A stretch of DNA of 64,000 nt from Phycisphaerales bacterium (GTDB lineage: Bacteria > Planctomycetota > Phycisphaerae > Tepidisphaerales > Tepidisphaeraceae). The notes beneath the pieces were generated by a model. That model saw only the letters and a program-made list of their open reading frames with translations. It had not been told where the DNA came from and searched no databases. A program made the translations under genes and the position numbers. Where the stretch lies: assembly GCA_020847545.1 (NCBI GenBank), contig JADLBV010000070.1:23131-87130 (forward strand). The letters are read 5' to 3'. Position 1 is the stretch's first letter; every line of letters starts with the position of its first letter. Positions 42,745 to 50,642 of this stretch are shown in pieces.

Positions 42745-43159
42745 TTCCGCACTGCGGTAATAAATTTTGCCACGGCTCGACTGATCTCGCCGAAGTCAGA
42801 GGAAAGACACGGAGAAAATCTCTTTTTTCTTCTCTTCTCTGTGCTCCGTGTCTCGGACTTCGGCGAGCTACGTCGAGCCGTGGCACATTGTTCTTTTTGA
42901 TTTTTGATCGAATCCGTAGCCATCCACCGCATCATGTTGACAACTGGCTGATATTTTTAGGGAAACCCTGTCTATTTAGCGTAAATGACGCAGGTAAAGG
43001 CACTTGCATACCTGCTATCATCAAGCAACCAAGCCCAGCAATATTTTTTCATTGACCCCACAAATCATAATTGCAATAATTTTCCTTACCTGTCTGTGGG
43101 TGCATGGCAGGATGTCCTGTCGTGTCGAGACAGTTTCAATTCAAACGCAGGAGGATCCC
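42745..43159. other. Intergenic region with inverted repeat and lectin-gene leader
   Basis: This 415-nt stretch holds the 118-nt inverted repeat at 42768-42885 and the leader of the lectin-type PEP-CTERM gene. A TTGCAT box lies near 43004 without a clear TAGAAT partner. Two short stems precede the AGGAGG ribosome site (one near 43092-43114, one near 43116-43133). No other gene is seen. Confidence 0.5.
42768..42885. repeat. 118-nt inverted repeat (MITE- or terminator-like)
   Basis: The left arm begins TGCCACGGCTCGAC and continues with CTCGCCGAAGTC and GACACGGAG; the right arm is its near-perfect reverse complement, ending at 42885. The arms are about 50 nt each with a T/C-rich centre. It lies 23 nt after the LPP20-like gene. 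A long hairpin of this kind may end transcription or be a non-autonomous mobile element; no target-site duplication is evident. Confidence 0.75.
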
Positions 43160-44053
43160 ATGCGTTTCATGCTTTTGACCGGCGCGGCCTTGCTTGCATC
43201 CGCGTCATTGGTCTTGGGCGATGCCCAGGAAATATCGTTTCCAAATTTCTCCGACACCACCGGCCTGCAACTCAATGGCAGCGCCGCTGTTGTCAACACC
43301 AGTGATGGTGCGGTGCTTCGTGTGGTTCCCGCAACGGGCAGCCAGGCGGGCAGCTTCTTCAGCACCAGCAAGCTGCAAGCAGCCGCCTTCAGCACGTTTT
43401 TCAGCTTCCGCATGACCAATCCCGGCGGAACGCTGTTCGATGGGCCGGACAACACCGTGCCGGGCGCTGATGGTCTGGTTTTTGTCGTGCAGCCCAACAG
43501 TTCCGGTGCCGGGTCATACGGTCAAGGCATTGGCTATCAGGGCATCAGCAATAGCGTGGGCGTTGAATTCGACACATGGCAAAACACCTACAACAACGAC
43601 CCCAGTTCAAATCACGTCGGCATCGATCTCGATGGCGTGGTGAACCACGGCACCGGGTCTCCATTTACCCTTGATGTCGAGCCGGATTTCGACAATGGCA
43701 ACATCTGGTATGCCTGGGTCGATTACGATGGGTCCGTCATCTCGCTACGCGCCGGCCAATCCAACCAACGCCCCGCCGATCCATTGGTCAGCCGAACCGT
43801 CGATCTGAAGACTGTTCTCGTCGGCGATGTCGGCTATGTGGGATTCACCTCCGGAACAGGCGCGGACTGGGAAAACGTCGATGTCCTGAACTGGACCTAT
43901 CGTCAGGAATACAACCCCATCGGTGGCGATGGCAATCCGCCTCCTCCTCCGCCGCCGGCCGTCCCCCTTCCCGCCGCCGCATGGACCGGCCTGGCTGGGC
44001 TTGCAATGCTGGGACTGTTCCAGAAACGCCTTCGCCGGTTGGCCGGCGTTTGA
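43160..44053 (+). CDS. L-type lectin-like domain PEP-CTERM protein
   Basis: The 297-residue product has a signal peptide ending near ASLVLGDAQ and a legume/L-type lectin-like domain with SFRMTNPGGTLFDG, ADGLVFVVQPN, GIGYQGISNSVGVEFDTW and SNHVGIDLDG. These segments carry the usual metal-binding and sugar-binding features of bacterial L-type lectins. A proline run precedes VPLPAAAWTGLAGLAMLGLF and the basic tail KRLRRLAG. It is probably a surface carbohydrate-binding protein sorted by an exosortase. AGGAGG precedes ATG 43160. Convergent with queE, 9 nt away. Confidence 0.87.
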   Translation: MRFMLLTGAALLASASLVLGDAQEISFPNFSDTTGLQLNGSAAVVNTSDGAVLRVVPATGSQAGSFFSTSKLQAAAFSTFFSFRMTNPGGTLFDGPDNTVPGADGLVFVVQPNSSGAGSYGQGIGYQGISNSVGVEFDTWQNTYNNDPSSNHVGIDLDGVVNHGTGSPFTLDVEPDFDNGNIWYAWVDYDGSVISLRAGQSNQRPADPLVSRTVDLKTVLVGDVGYVGFTSGTGADWENVDVLNWTYRQEYNPIGGDGNPPPPPPPAVPLPAAAWTGLAGLAMLGLFQKRLRRLAGV

Positions 44054-44062
44054 TGTGATGAA

Positions 44063-44752
44063 TCATGTGCCGCGCATGTGGCCATACAGTTCCACATGCA
44101 GCCGCGCGCAGAACCGGTAACCGGTCTGTTTGCAAAGGTCACTGATCCAGAGGGCGCGGGTGCGTAATGTTTGCGCATCCGTGCCCTCCGGCATTAAAAG
44201 CACATCCGCCGCCGACCAACCGGTCAGTTGTGAGAGCAACGACTGGATCTCCTCCAAATCGGCCGGCCGGGCCACCACAAACTTCAATTGAAAATCGGGA
44301 GACCGGTCAATGAATTGCTGAATCACCGGCACGTTCAGTCGTTTTTTTTCATGTGACGGCGCAAACCGCCCTTCCTCAGTTTCCCATGGCGTCGAATTGG
44401 ACAGTTTTGGCGACAATGAAGCCAGATCGATCTGAACCGGTTGATAGACCGTCGCCGCGGTTTCCATGGTCAGGTGGCAACCTTCGGATTTCAGCCTCGA
44501 ACACAACTCGCCGATCTCTGGCATGATCATCGGTTCGCCGCCGGTCAGCACGACATGGCGGGCGGGATGATTCAACGCCTGCTGAACGATCCAATCCACC
44601 GACCGTTCCTCCCCCTCGGGTTGCCAACTGGCATAAGGTGTGTCACACCAGACACACCGCAAATTACATCCACTGGCGCGAACGAAGACCGATGGCACGC
44701 CCATCAGCTTCCCCTCTCCCTGAATCGAATAAAACAACTCGGCCACTTTCAT
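44063..44752 (-). CDS. queE: 7-carboxy-7-deazaguanine synthase
   Basis: QueE is a radical-SAM enzyme of the queuosine pathway that makes 7-carboxy-7-deazaguanine. The 229-residue protein begins FYSIQGEGKLMGVPSVFVR, has the cluster motif SGCNLRCVWCDTPYASW (Cys29, 33, 36 region) and VVLTGGEPMI. That is diagnostic. queG in the same window completes two steps of the pathway; other queC/D/F genes are not seen. It is convergent with the lectin gene. Confidence 0.93.
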   Translation of the reverse strand: MKVAELFYSIQGEGKLMGVPSVFVRASGCNLRCVWCDTPYASWQPEGEERSVDWIVQQALNHPARHVVLTGGEPMIMPEIGELCSRLKSEGCHLTMETAATVYQPVQIDLASLSPKLSNSTPWETEEGRFAPSHEKKRLNVPVIQQFIDRSPDFQLKFVVARPADLEEIQSLLSQLTGWSAADVLLMPEGTDAQTLRTRALWISDLCKQTGYRFCARLHVELYGHMRGT

Positions 44753-44783
44753 CGCATCTCATTCTATGGCCGATGACGGATCA

Positions 44784-44821
44784 AATAAAAAGAGCTGCCG
44801 ACCCGTTAAGGCCGGCAGCTC
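44784..44821 (-). terminator. Rho-independent terminator after the Asn-rich PEP-CTERM gene
   Basis: GAGCTGCCG and CGGCAGCTC form a 9-bp stem; on the minus strand it is followed by TTTTTATTT. It is 32 nt beyond the stop at 44854. Confidence 0.9.
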
Positions 44822-44853
44822 CGTGATGTGGGACAAGATTCGTCAAACCACCC

Positions 44854-45237
44854 TTAGGCGCGCACCAGTTTCAGCGCCTTGCGGCCAAAACCGCCGACCA
44901 CCAGCAATCCCATCGTCAGCAGCGAGCTGGTCGCGGCCGCCGGCAATGGAACCGCCGGGGGAGGGCATTCCTGCTGCGGCGGAGGATCGCACTGTGGCGG
45001 CGTGTAATCGTCGTCACAATCGTTGGTCGGAGGAGGGCAATCGTTGTTGTTATTGTTGAAATAATCGTTGGGATTCAGGCAATCCCCATTATCTCCGTAG
45101 ATATAATGGTTATCGTTGTAATTGTTGTGGAAGTTCTTCCCTTTGTGCTTGTTGCCGGCCTGAACCGTTGACGCGGTTGCCAGACAGACCGTGGCGCACA
45201 CGGCAAATGCCTTCAGATGCTTGGAAAAAAACGACAT
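44854..45237 (-). CDS. Small Asn/Asp/Cys/Pro-rich PEP-CTERM protein
   Basis: The 127-residue product has a signal peptide (about 1-27, ending TVQAGN), a short mature part with an unusual mix of Asn, Asp, Tyr, Pro and six cysteines (NNYNDNHYIYGDNG, DYFNNNNNDCPPP, CDPPPQQECPPP), and the sorting tail VPLPAAATSSLLTMGLLVVG with RK residues. It may form disulfide-linked or metal-binding surface material. No family recognised. A leader with four consecutive stem-loops lies upstream at 45252-45345, and AAAGG lies 7 nt before ATG. Confidence 0.75.
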   Translation of the reverse strand: MSFFSKHLKAFAVCATVCLATASTVQAGNKHKGKNFHNNYNDNHYIYGDNGDCLNPNDYFNNNNNDCPPPTNDCDDDYTPPQCDPPPQQECPPPAVPLPAAATSSLLTMGLLVVGGFGRKALKLVRA

Positions 45238-45251
45238 ACAAGAACCTTTCC

Positions 45252-45345
45252 GGGCGCTAAGCGCCCATCTGTTTTGCCGCGATCTCTCGCGGCGGAGCCA
45301 TTTGGATCACATTGATCCGGTCACCGATTGGAGCCTTCGGTGACC
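45252..45345 (-). promoter_or_regulatory. Leader with four consecutive stem-loops
   Basis: Four perfect stems lie one after another upstream of the Asn-rich PEP-CTERM gene: GGGCGCT/AGCGCCC (45252-45266), GCCGCGA/TCGCGGC (45276-45293), GGATCA/TGATCC (45304-45318) and GGTCACCGA/TCGGTGACC (45319-45345). The first lies next to the ribosome site. I do not recognise a known riboswitch; the rest of the 45238-45550 gap shows nothing definite. Confidence 0.55.
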
Positions 45346-45550
45346 ACATTCGTGAATGGAACTTACCCCATGTTTTTCCCCCAAGCCGGAAAATGGCAAA
45401 CCAAATTCGCGATTTTTCAAAAAGGTCGCGTTAAAATAGGCAAACCTTGGCCCCAATGAGAATGATGCCGGGAATAGGGTTGGCTTTTCGTCCTGTAACT
45501 GCTTTATTATTCGGAACTTAGATGCGTCACGCGCGTGTTATTGGCCGCCA

Positions 45551-46453
45551 TCAGCTTCGCCAATCCAGCCGCCAGACCATGACATCGGGCTTGGGATTGC
45601 CGGCTTGGTCTTTTGGGGGTTCGATCCACCAGTCATAAAGTGCCATCTGGCAGGCAAGGTCCACCTCGTTGCTGCCGCTGGATTTGAGGATGTCCACGGA
45701 GATCACCTTGCCGGTGGAGTCGATTTTGACTTCCAGGATCACGCTGGGGTATTGCAGGGCGAATAGATCGGCCTGGGCGGCGAACGAAAGCCGCGGGCGG
45801 ATTGTCTTCACCTTCCGCCCATACCGTGCCTCGACCCGACCCTGGGCAAAGGTGACGCTGCCGGCATTGGAAAATGGATCGGATTCCGAATCGCTCATCG
45901 GGGCCGGGTCGGCAGGCGGAGCGGTTGAGCCTGGCTTTGCATCGTTGGCATTTGGAGCCGACACGAGGTCGGATGGTTTTGGCATGGGAGGCTGGCTTGG
46001 CTCGTTGACACCAAATGGTGTCACATTCTCCACTGGCGGAGACGCCGCCAAGGGTGAGGCCGGCGGCAGGTCGGCCGACTTTGGCCCGCTTCCATTCTCT
46101 CCCGGCGGCAATACCGATGGGGAAGGTTCAACCCCCACATTACCCGCCCCCTGCGGGTCACGGCTGATAAATGCCTGTTCCTGCGGGGCTTGCGGCGCTT
46201 GCAGCGGCTGCTCCCCTTCCACCGAATTGACCGCGTCCCCCTTGCCATCGGATTGGCCCATCCGATCCGGCGTTCGCGGGATGAAGATCGCATCGGTGCG
46301 ATTGACCACAACCGGTGCGGCACCGGCCGCCTCTCCAATCAACGTCGGCAAGCTGTGGACATATCCTTCGATCAACAACCAGACCAGCCCCGCGTGCAGC
46401 ATCAGCGATGCGCAAAAGGCCAAAGTCCATGAAACATCCCGAACGCGAGCCAT
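45551..46453 (-). CDS. TonB-like energy-transducer protein
   Basis: The 300-residue protein has a single N-terminal membrane helix (about 9-28), a long Pro/Ala/Ser-rich periplasmic linker (about 75-190), and a C-terminal TonB-type domain with LQYPSVILEVKIDSTGKVIS and an aromatic ending (LYDWWIEPPKDQAGNPK). The layout fits TonB proteins that pass proton-motive energy to outer-membrane transporters, but ExbB/ExbD genes are not in the window. It is divergent from the small lipoprotein at 46527. Confidence 0.75.
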   Translation of the reverse strand: MARVRDVSWTLAFCASLMLHAGLVWLLIEGYVHSLPTLIGEAAGAAPVVVNRTDAIFIPRTPDRMGQSDGKGDAVNSVEGEQPLQAPQAPQEQAFISRDPQGAGNVGVEPSPSVLPPGENGSGPKSADLPPASPLAASPPVENVTPFGVNEPSQPPMPKPSDLVSAPNANDAKPGSTAPPADPAPMSDSESDPFSNAGSVTFAQGRVEARYGRKVKTIRPRLSFAAQADLFALQYPSVILEVKIDSTGKVISVDILKSSGSNEVDLACQMALYDWWIEPPKDQAGNPKPDVMVWRLDWRS

Positions 46454-46526
46454 CCAGAGCAGTATATCACCCGCCGACGACGATCAACCCTTGCCAAAGA
46501 ATGCGAAACGGTTACAACCATTGTCC

Positions 46527-46727
46527 ATGCGGAGCGGACTTGCCATTATCGCAATCTTGCTGATTTCCGGTTGCTCGGCCAAACTGGAGACCGGCTATGA
46601 TCCTCACAAGATCGGCTCCACATCGGATGAGCGGCGGGGATTCTATGCCGCGCCGTTCAGCCCCGAGGCGCAAAATTCGGGTGAGAATCAGGATTCGTTC
46701 CGCGCCCGCCGGCCCAATCAGTATTGA
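46527..46727 (+). CDS. Small predicted lipoprotein
   Basis: This 66-residue product begins RSGLAIIAILLISGC, a short signal with a lipobox (ISGC, Cys16), then a hydrophilic tail (KLETGYDPHKIGSTSDERRG). It lies at the 3' end of a larger open frame that is antisense to the TonB-like gene. No homology recognised. Its stop overlaps the TTG that would begin the long form of the next gene. Confidence 0.5.
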   Translation: MRSGLAIIAILLISGCSAKLETGYDPHKIGSTSDERRGFYAAPFSPEAQNSGENQDSFRARRPNQY

Positions 46728-46792
46728 ATCATTTTGCTCACTTTTCCCATATAAAAATAGACATTTGGGCATCTGACGCCTACAGTTTTGGC

Positions 46793-47440
46793 GTGACACG
46801 GGTGAATCCCATCCAGTTTGTCGAGTCGGTGCAGCCTCACCTGCAATACAAGGACCTGCACGGATTGGTGGGGCATCTCAAAGCGCATTGGAGCAAGGAC
46901 CAACTGATGTCGCTGCTGTTTTGCGACCATGCGGATGCTCGCAAGGTGGCGGCGTTGTCATTGGCGCTGGTGGGATGCAAATCGTGCATCGCCAAACTGG
47001 CGGACCAGCTCAAAGACCCCGATCCGATGGTGAATCAGATGGCCGAGCACGCGCTCTGGTCGATCTGGTTTCGTTCTGGAAGCTGCCCGGCCAACCATGA
47101 AGTCTGCGAAGGGACCAAGGCCCTCAACGACCGGAAGATGGAGAAGGCGATACAACATTTCTGCCGGGCGATTGAAATCGATCCCAATTTTGCCGAGGCG
47201 TACAACCAGCGCGCCATCACTTCGTATCTGCTGGAAAAATATGATCAGAGCATCGATGACTGCCGGGAGACGGTCAGACTCATGCCGTGTCATTTTGGCG
47301 CGTGGTCGGGCATGGGGCATTGTCATGCCCACCTAAATCAGCCCGCGGATACCATTCGCTGTTATCAAAAGGCTCTTGAGATCAACCCCCACCTCACCTC
47401 GCTGCACGAAACACTTGAACAACTCAAATCCATGCCATGA
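46793..47440 (+). CDS. HEAT- and TPR-repeat protein
   Basis: The 215-residue product has a HEAT-like first part (ARKVAALSLALVGCKSCIAKLADQL, DPMVNQMAEHALW) and a TPR part with three 34-residue repeats (MEKAIQHFCRAIEIDPNFAEAYNQR, a second about YDQSIDDCRETVRLMP, a third TIRCYQKALEINP). Such proteins are scaffolds. The start is uncertain: GTG 46793, GTG 46802 or TTG 46724; none has a clear ribosome site. Overlaps the next gene by ATGA, so it forms an operon with 47437-52681. Confidence 0.65.
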   Translation: MTRVNPIQFVESVQPHLQYKDLHGLVGHLKAHWSKDQLMSLLFCDHADARKVAALSLALVGCKSCIAKLADQLKDPDPMVNQMAEHALWSIWFRSGSCPANHEVCEGTKALNDRKMEKAIQHFCRAIEIDPNFAEAYNQRAITSYLLEKYDQSIDDCRETVRLMPCHFGAWSGMGHCHAHLNQPADTIRCYQKALEINPHLTSLHETLEQLKSMP

Positions 47441-48435
47441 ATAATTCAGGCGAATTATCCCGATTTGTCGGCCGAGTTCATCGCCGACAGGTTGTGTTGC
47501 GTCTGCTGGAACACGCAGGCGTCGGATTGGCATTGGCGGCCGCCATCGCGATGGTTGTCGCCGATACGCTGGAGAATGTATTCATCCTCATGTCGCTGGG
47601 GACATTGATGGGATTGTTGATCGGATGGTTACGACGTCCATCAACAGTGAACAGCGCCATGGAGGCGGATCGGCAATTTGGATTAAAGGACTTGTTGAGC
47701 AGCGCATTGAGCATCAACAACCCGACCGACCCATGGCAACGCGCCTTGCTGGCGTCGGCCGGGACAAAAGTGCGGCAGTTGTCCCCTTCAAGTTTGAGAT
47801 TCCGACGATTGAACGCGGGCGGATGGTGCGTGATCGGTGGCATTGCACTTCTGTCGATGGGAATGCGAGTGTGGACGGATGCCGCACCGGCCGAGCAGAA
47901 CTCGTCCGGCCGGCGGATATTTCTGGATCGCGATGAACTGGCCCGATCGGACAATTGGCTGAGTGAAAGATCAAACTCCACATCCCCCAGCCCGATGCCG
48001 GAATCAACCGACCGATCGAAAATGAATTCCCGGCCAATCGACCATTCAGACAAAACAACGGATGAAACAAAACCGGAATCGGGCAACCCAACCGATCATT
48101 CATCGGGCGGCTTGGCCAATCAGAGGGGCGCCGGCAGCGCCCAGACACAAACAGACCAGCCAGTCGATCATCATCGCCCCGATGCTAGCGAATCCCATAC
48201 CGATACCTCCAATGGCCGCACTGCTGGTGGAACGGGCAAGCCGATGAATCACGCGAATGGGGAGACGGCCAGTGCCACATCGACCGGCACGAAGGATCGT
48301 ACCACTGAATCAACTCCACCCTGGCAAGGGGGCCAATGGGAAACCCGCCGGCAGTCGGCGGCGCAAGCCATGCACAATGGCCAAATCCCCGGCCGATATC
48401 GCGATTTGGTCAAGGCCTATTTCTCTATCGAATAA
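47437..48435 (+). CDS. Membrane protein with long Ser/Thr/Asp-rich linker
   Basis: The 332-residue protein has two hydrophobic regions near 27-64, a soluble segment with a third hydrophobic stretch near 127-145, then a low-complexity linker of about 130 residues (Ser, Thr, Asp, Gly) and a conserved-looking end GRYRDLVKAYFSIE. The end resembles proteins that occur with batI/MoxR-type genes in planctomycetes, as I recall, but no such gene is next to it. It overlaps the HEAT/TPR gene by ATGA and is followed, 56 nt on, by the first TMTC-like gene. Confidence 0.55.
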   Translation: MNNSGELSRFVGRVHRRQVVLRLLEHAGVGLALAAAIAMVVADTLENVFILMSLGTLMGLLIGWLRRPSTVNSAMEADRQFGLKDLLSSALSINNPTDPWQRALLASAGTKVRQLSPSSLRFRRLNAGGWCVIGGIALLSMGMRVWTDAAPAEQNSSGRRIFLDRDELARSDNWLSERSNSTSPSPMPESTDRSKMNSRPIDHSDKTTDETKPESGNPTDHSSGGLANQRGAGSAQTQTDQPVDHHRPDASESHTDTSNGRTAGGTGKPMNHANGETASATSTGTKDRTTESTPPWQGGQWETRRQSAAQAMHNGQIPGRYRDLVKAYFSIE

Positions 48436-48491
48436 CCACATTCCGCCCCACCGGGTTGGATGGTCGACCCGATGAAAGTATCTTGTGCGCG

Positions 48492-50642
48492 ATGAGCGAT
48501 TCACAATCGACCGATTCATTGCCGGTTCGACAACGGGGTTCCGATCTGCTGTTGCCGGATGAATCTCGCACCGCACGCGAACGGCTGATGTGGGGTGCGG
48601 TGCTGGTGCTGTTGACGTTGATCGCTTACAGCCCGGTGTTGAAGGCGGGGTTTATCTGGGATGATGACCGGTATGTCACGCACAACCGGATGCTTCGGGA
48701 TGCGGAGGGGCTGAAGCGAATCTGGACCGAAAAGGGGGCGACGCCACAGTATTATCCGCTGGTCCATACGATGTTCTGGGGAGAGTATCACCTGTGGGGG
48801 TTGAATCCGATCGGCTATCACCTTGTCAATGTGTTGCTGCACGCGGGGGGCGGTGTGATGTTGTGGCTGGTGCTGCGGAGGCTGCGCGTGCCGGGTGCGT
48901 GGCTGGCGGCCGCGATTTTTCTGCTGCATCCGATCCAGGTTGAATCGGTGGCGTGGATCACCGAACGCAAGAACGTATTGGCGGGATTGTTGTTTTTCTC
49001 CTCCATCTGGGCCTATCTGCGGTTTACACCCATCGACGATGATGACAATCAATTGTCATGGCGATGGTATCTGCCGGCATTGGCGCTGTTCGTTGGCGCG
49101 CTCTTCAGCAAGACAATCGCCTGCTCGATGCCGGCGGTGATGGTGCTGGTGTTGTGGTGGAAACGAAAATTCTCGTGGAAACAAGTTGCAGCATTATTGC
49201 CCTTTTGTGCCATCGGCCTGTACATGGCGATGGGAACCTCCGCGATGGAACGCAACGTCGTTGGGGCCGGCGGCGAGGAATGGGCATTGACGCCGATCCA
49301 GCGGATTTTGATCGCCGGTCGGGCATCCTGTTTTTATGTCGAAAAACTGTTCTGGCCTGCTGGTTTGACATTCATCTATCCACGCTGGTTGATTGACCCG
49401 GCGCAAGTGTGGCAATTTGTATTTCCAGCGGCGGTTGTCGTTGTGATCGTTGCGTTTGGTGTATTGGCATGGCGACGGCGCGGGCCGCTGGTGGCGGTAC
49501 TCTATTTTCTGGGAACATTGGTGCCGGCGCTCGGGTTTTTCGATGTCTACCCGATGCGATATTCATTTGTGGCGGATCATTTTCAATACCTGTCGGGCAT
49601 CGGACTGGTGGTGCTGGTCGTGGCGCTGGCCGGGTGTTGTTGGCCAAGCCATGCGAGACGAACGGCGATGGGTGTCGGCGGCCTCCTGTTGCTCATCCTT
49701 GGCGTGTTGACGTGGCGGCAGACGCATATTTATGCGGATGTGAAAACATTATGGCGGGACACGCTTGCCAAAAACCCCGCCGCATGGATCGCCAGTTATA
49801 ACCTGGGACTGGAGATGCTGGATGAGTCCGATGCGCTGGCGGCCGACGCCCGCTCAATCCACGCGGATGATCCCGAACGCGCCGGTGAATATCTCTCTGA
49901 ATCCCGTCGTGCCATGACTGAAGCTTTGAATTTGTTCCGTCAAACCGTGCAACACAAGCCGGATCATGCCAGAGCGCACGCCGCGATTGGGGATGTTTTG
50001 CGTAAACAGGGAGATTTGCAGGGGGCATTGGCGGAACTGAACAGATCCATCTGGCTCAATCCCGAAGGGATGGAAGTCTATAATCTGCGTGGGTTGGTTC
50101 ATCAGGCGATGGGGCAAACAGAGGATGCGATCGCGGATTTTCGTCGTGCGATCGAAACCTATGAAATCGTGATTCGCCGGATCGAATCCAAAGGGCAACA
50201 ATACGCGTTAAACCCCAAATCGCGGCCGGACCTGATCTATCGGATGAATCTGGGCAGGGCGCTGGCCGATGTGGGAAGACTGGATGAGGCGCAGGAGGTT
50301 TTTTCACAGGTCATTACGATCCGCTCGACGGAGGCCGCCGCCTATTTTGAACGGGGCAAGGTGAATGGCCGATTGGGCAAAGTGAAGCAGGCGCTGGCGG
50401 ATTTCCTCAAAGTCACCGAACTTCGCCCGGATGATCCGGATGGATACACCTTTCTGGGCTGGGCGCTATTGGATGCCGGCCAAGGGGGCATGGCCGAGCC
50501 GGTCTTCATTCGTGCGTTGCAATTAAATGCCAACAACCCCAAGGCGATGGCGGGTTTGAGAAGAGCCAGGGAACTGCTGGCGGTGGAATCGCTCTTCAAG
50601 GCCGCATCAAATCGCCCGACAACCAAGGCGGGGCAACAATAA
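48492..50642 (+). CDS. TMTC-like protein: multi-span membrane domain plus TPR repeats (copy 1)
   Basis: The 716-residue protein has about 11 membrane helices in its first 430 residues and TPR repeats from about 440 to the end. Key motifs are AGFIWDDDRYVTHN (with the acidic WDDD), LLHPIQVESVAWITERKNVLAG and DVYPMRYSFVADHFQYLSGIG. This is the architecture of TMTC/Pmt-like O-mannosyltransferase relatives, which use a polyprenyl-phosphate sugar; in bacteria the role is unproven. Copy 2 follows directly, overlapping by one base (stop TAA and ATG share the A at 50642). Confidence 0.78.
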   Translation: MSDSQSTDSLPVRQRGSDLLLPDESRTARERLMWGAVLVLLTLIAYSPVLKAGFIWDDDRYVTHNRMLRDAEGLKRIWTEKGATPQYYPLVHTMFWGEYHLWGLNPIGYHLVNVLLHAGGGVMLWLVLRRLRVPGAWLAAAIFLLHPIQVESVAWITERKNVLAGLLFFSSIWAYLRFTPIDDDDNQLSWRWYLPALALFVGALFSKTIACSMPAVMVLVLWWKRKFSWKQVAALLPFCAIGLYMAMGTSAMERNVVGAGGEEWALTPIQRILIAGRASCFYVEKLFWPAGLTFIYPRWLIDPAQVWQFVFPAAVVVVIVAFGVLAWRRRGPLVAVLYFLGTLVPALGFFDVYPMRYSFVADHFQYLSGIGLVVLVVALAGCCWPSHARRTAMGVGGLLLLILGVLTWRQTHIYADVKTLWRDTLAKNPAAWIASYNLGLEMLDESDALAADARSIHADDPERAGEYLSESRRAMTEALNLFRQTVQHKPDHARAHAAIGDVLRKQGDLQGALAELNRSIWLNPEGMEVYNLRGLVHQAMGQTEDAIADFRRAIETYEIVIRRIESKGQQYALNPKSRPDLIYRMNLGRALADVGRLDEAQEVFSQVITIRSTEAAAYFERGKVNGRLGKVKQALADFLKVTELRPDDPDGYTFLGWALLDAGQGGMAEPVFIRALQLNANNPKAMAGLRRARELLAVESLFKAASNRPTTKAGQQ

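Noticed and set aside
42980..43010. Sigma-54 promoter (GG-N10-GC) before the lectin gene
   Set aside because: The best match has an 11-nt gap and lacks other consensus positions.
45238..45345. Cyclic di-GMP (GEMM) riboswitch
   Set aside because: The four-stem leader lacks the conserved GEMM core sequence; only stems are present.
45669..46526. Plus-strand open frame opposite the TonB-like gene
   Set aside because: Only its last 66 codons (46527-46727) look real as a lipoprotein; the rest is antisense to a clear TonB-like protein.
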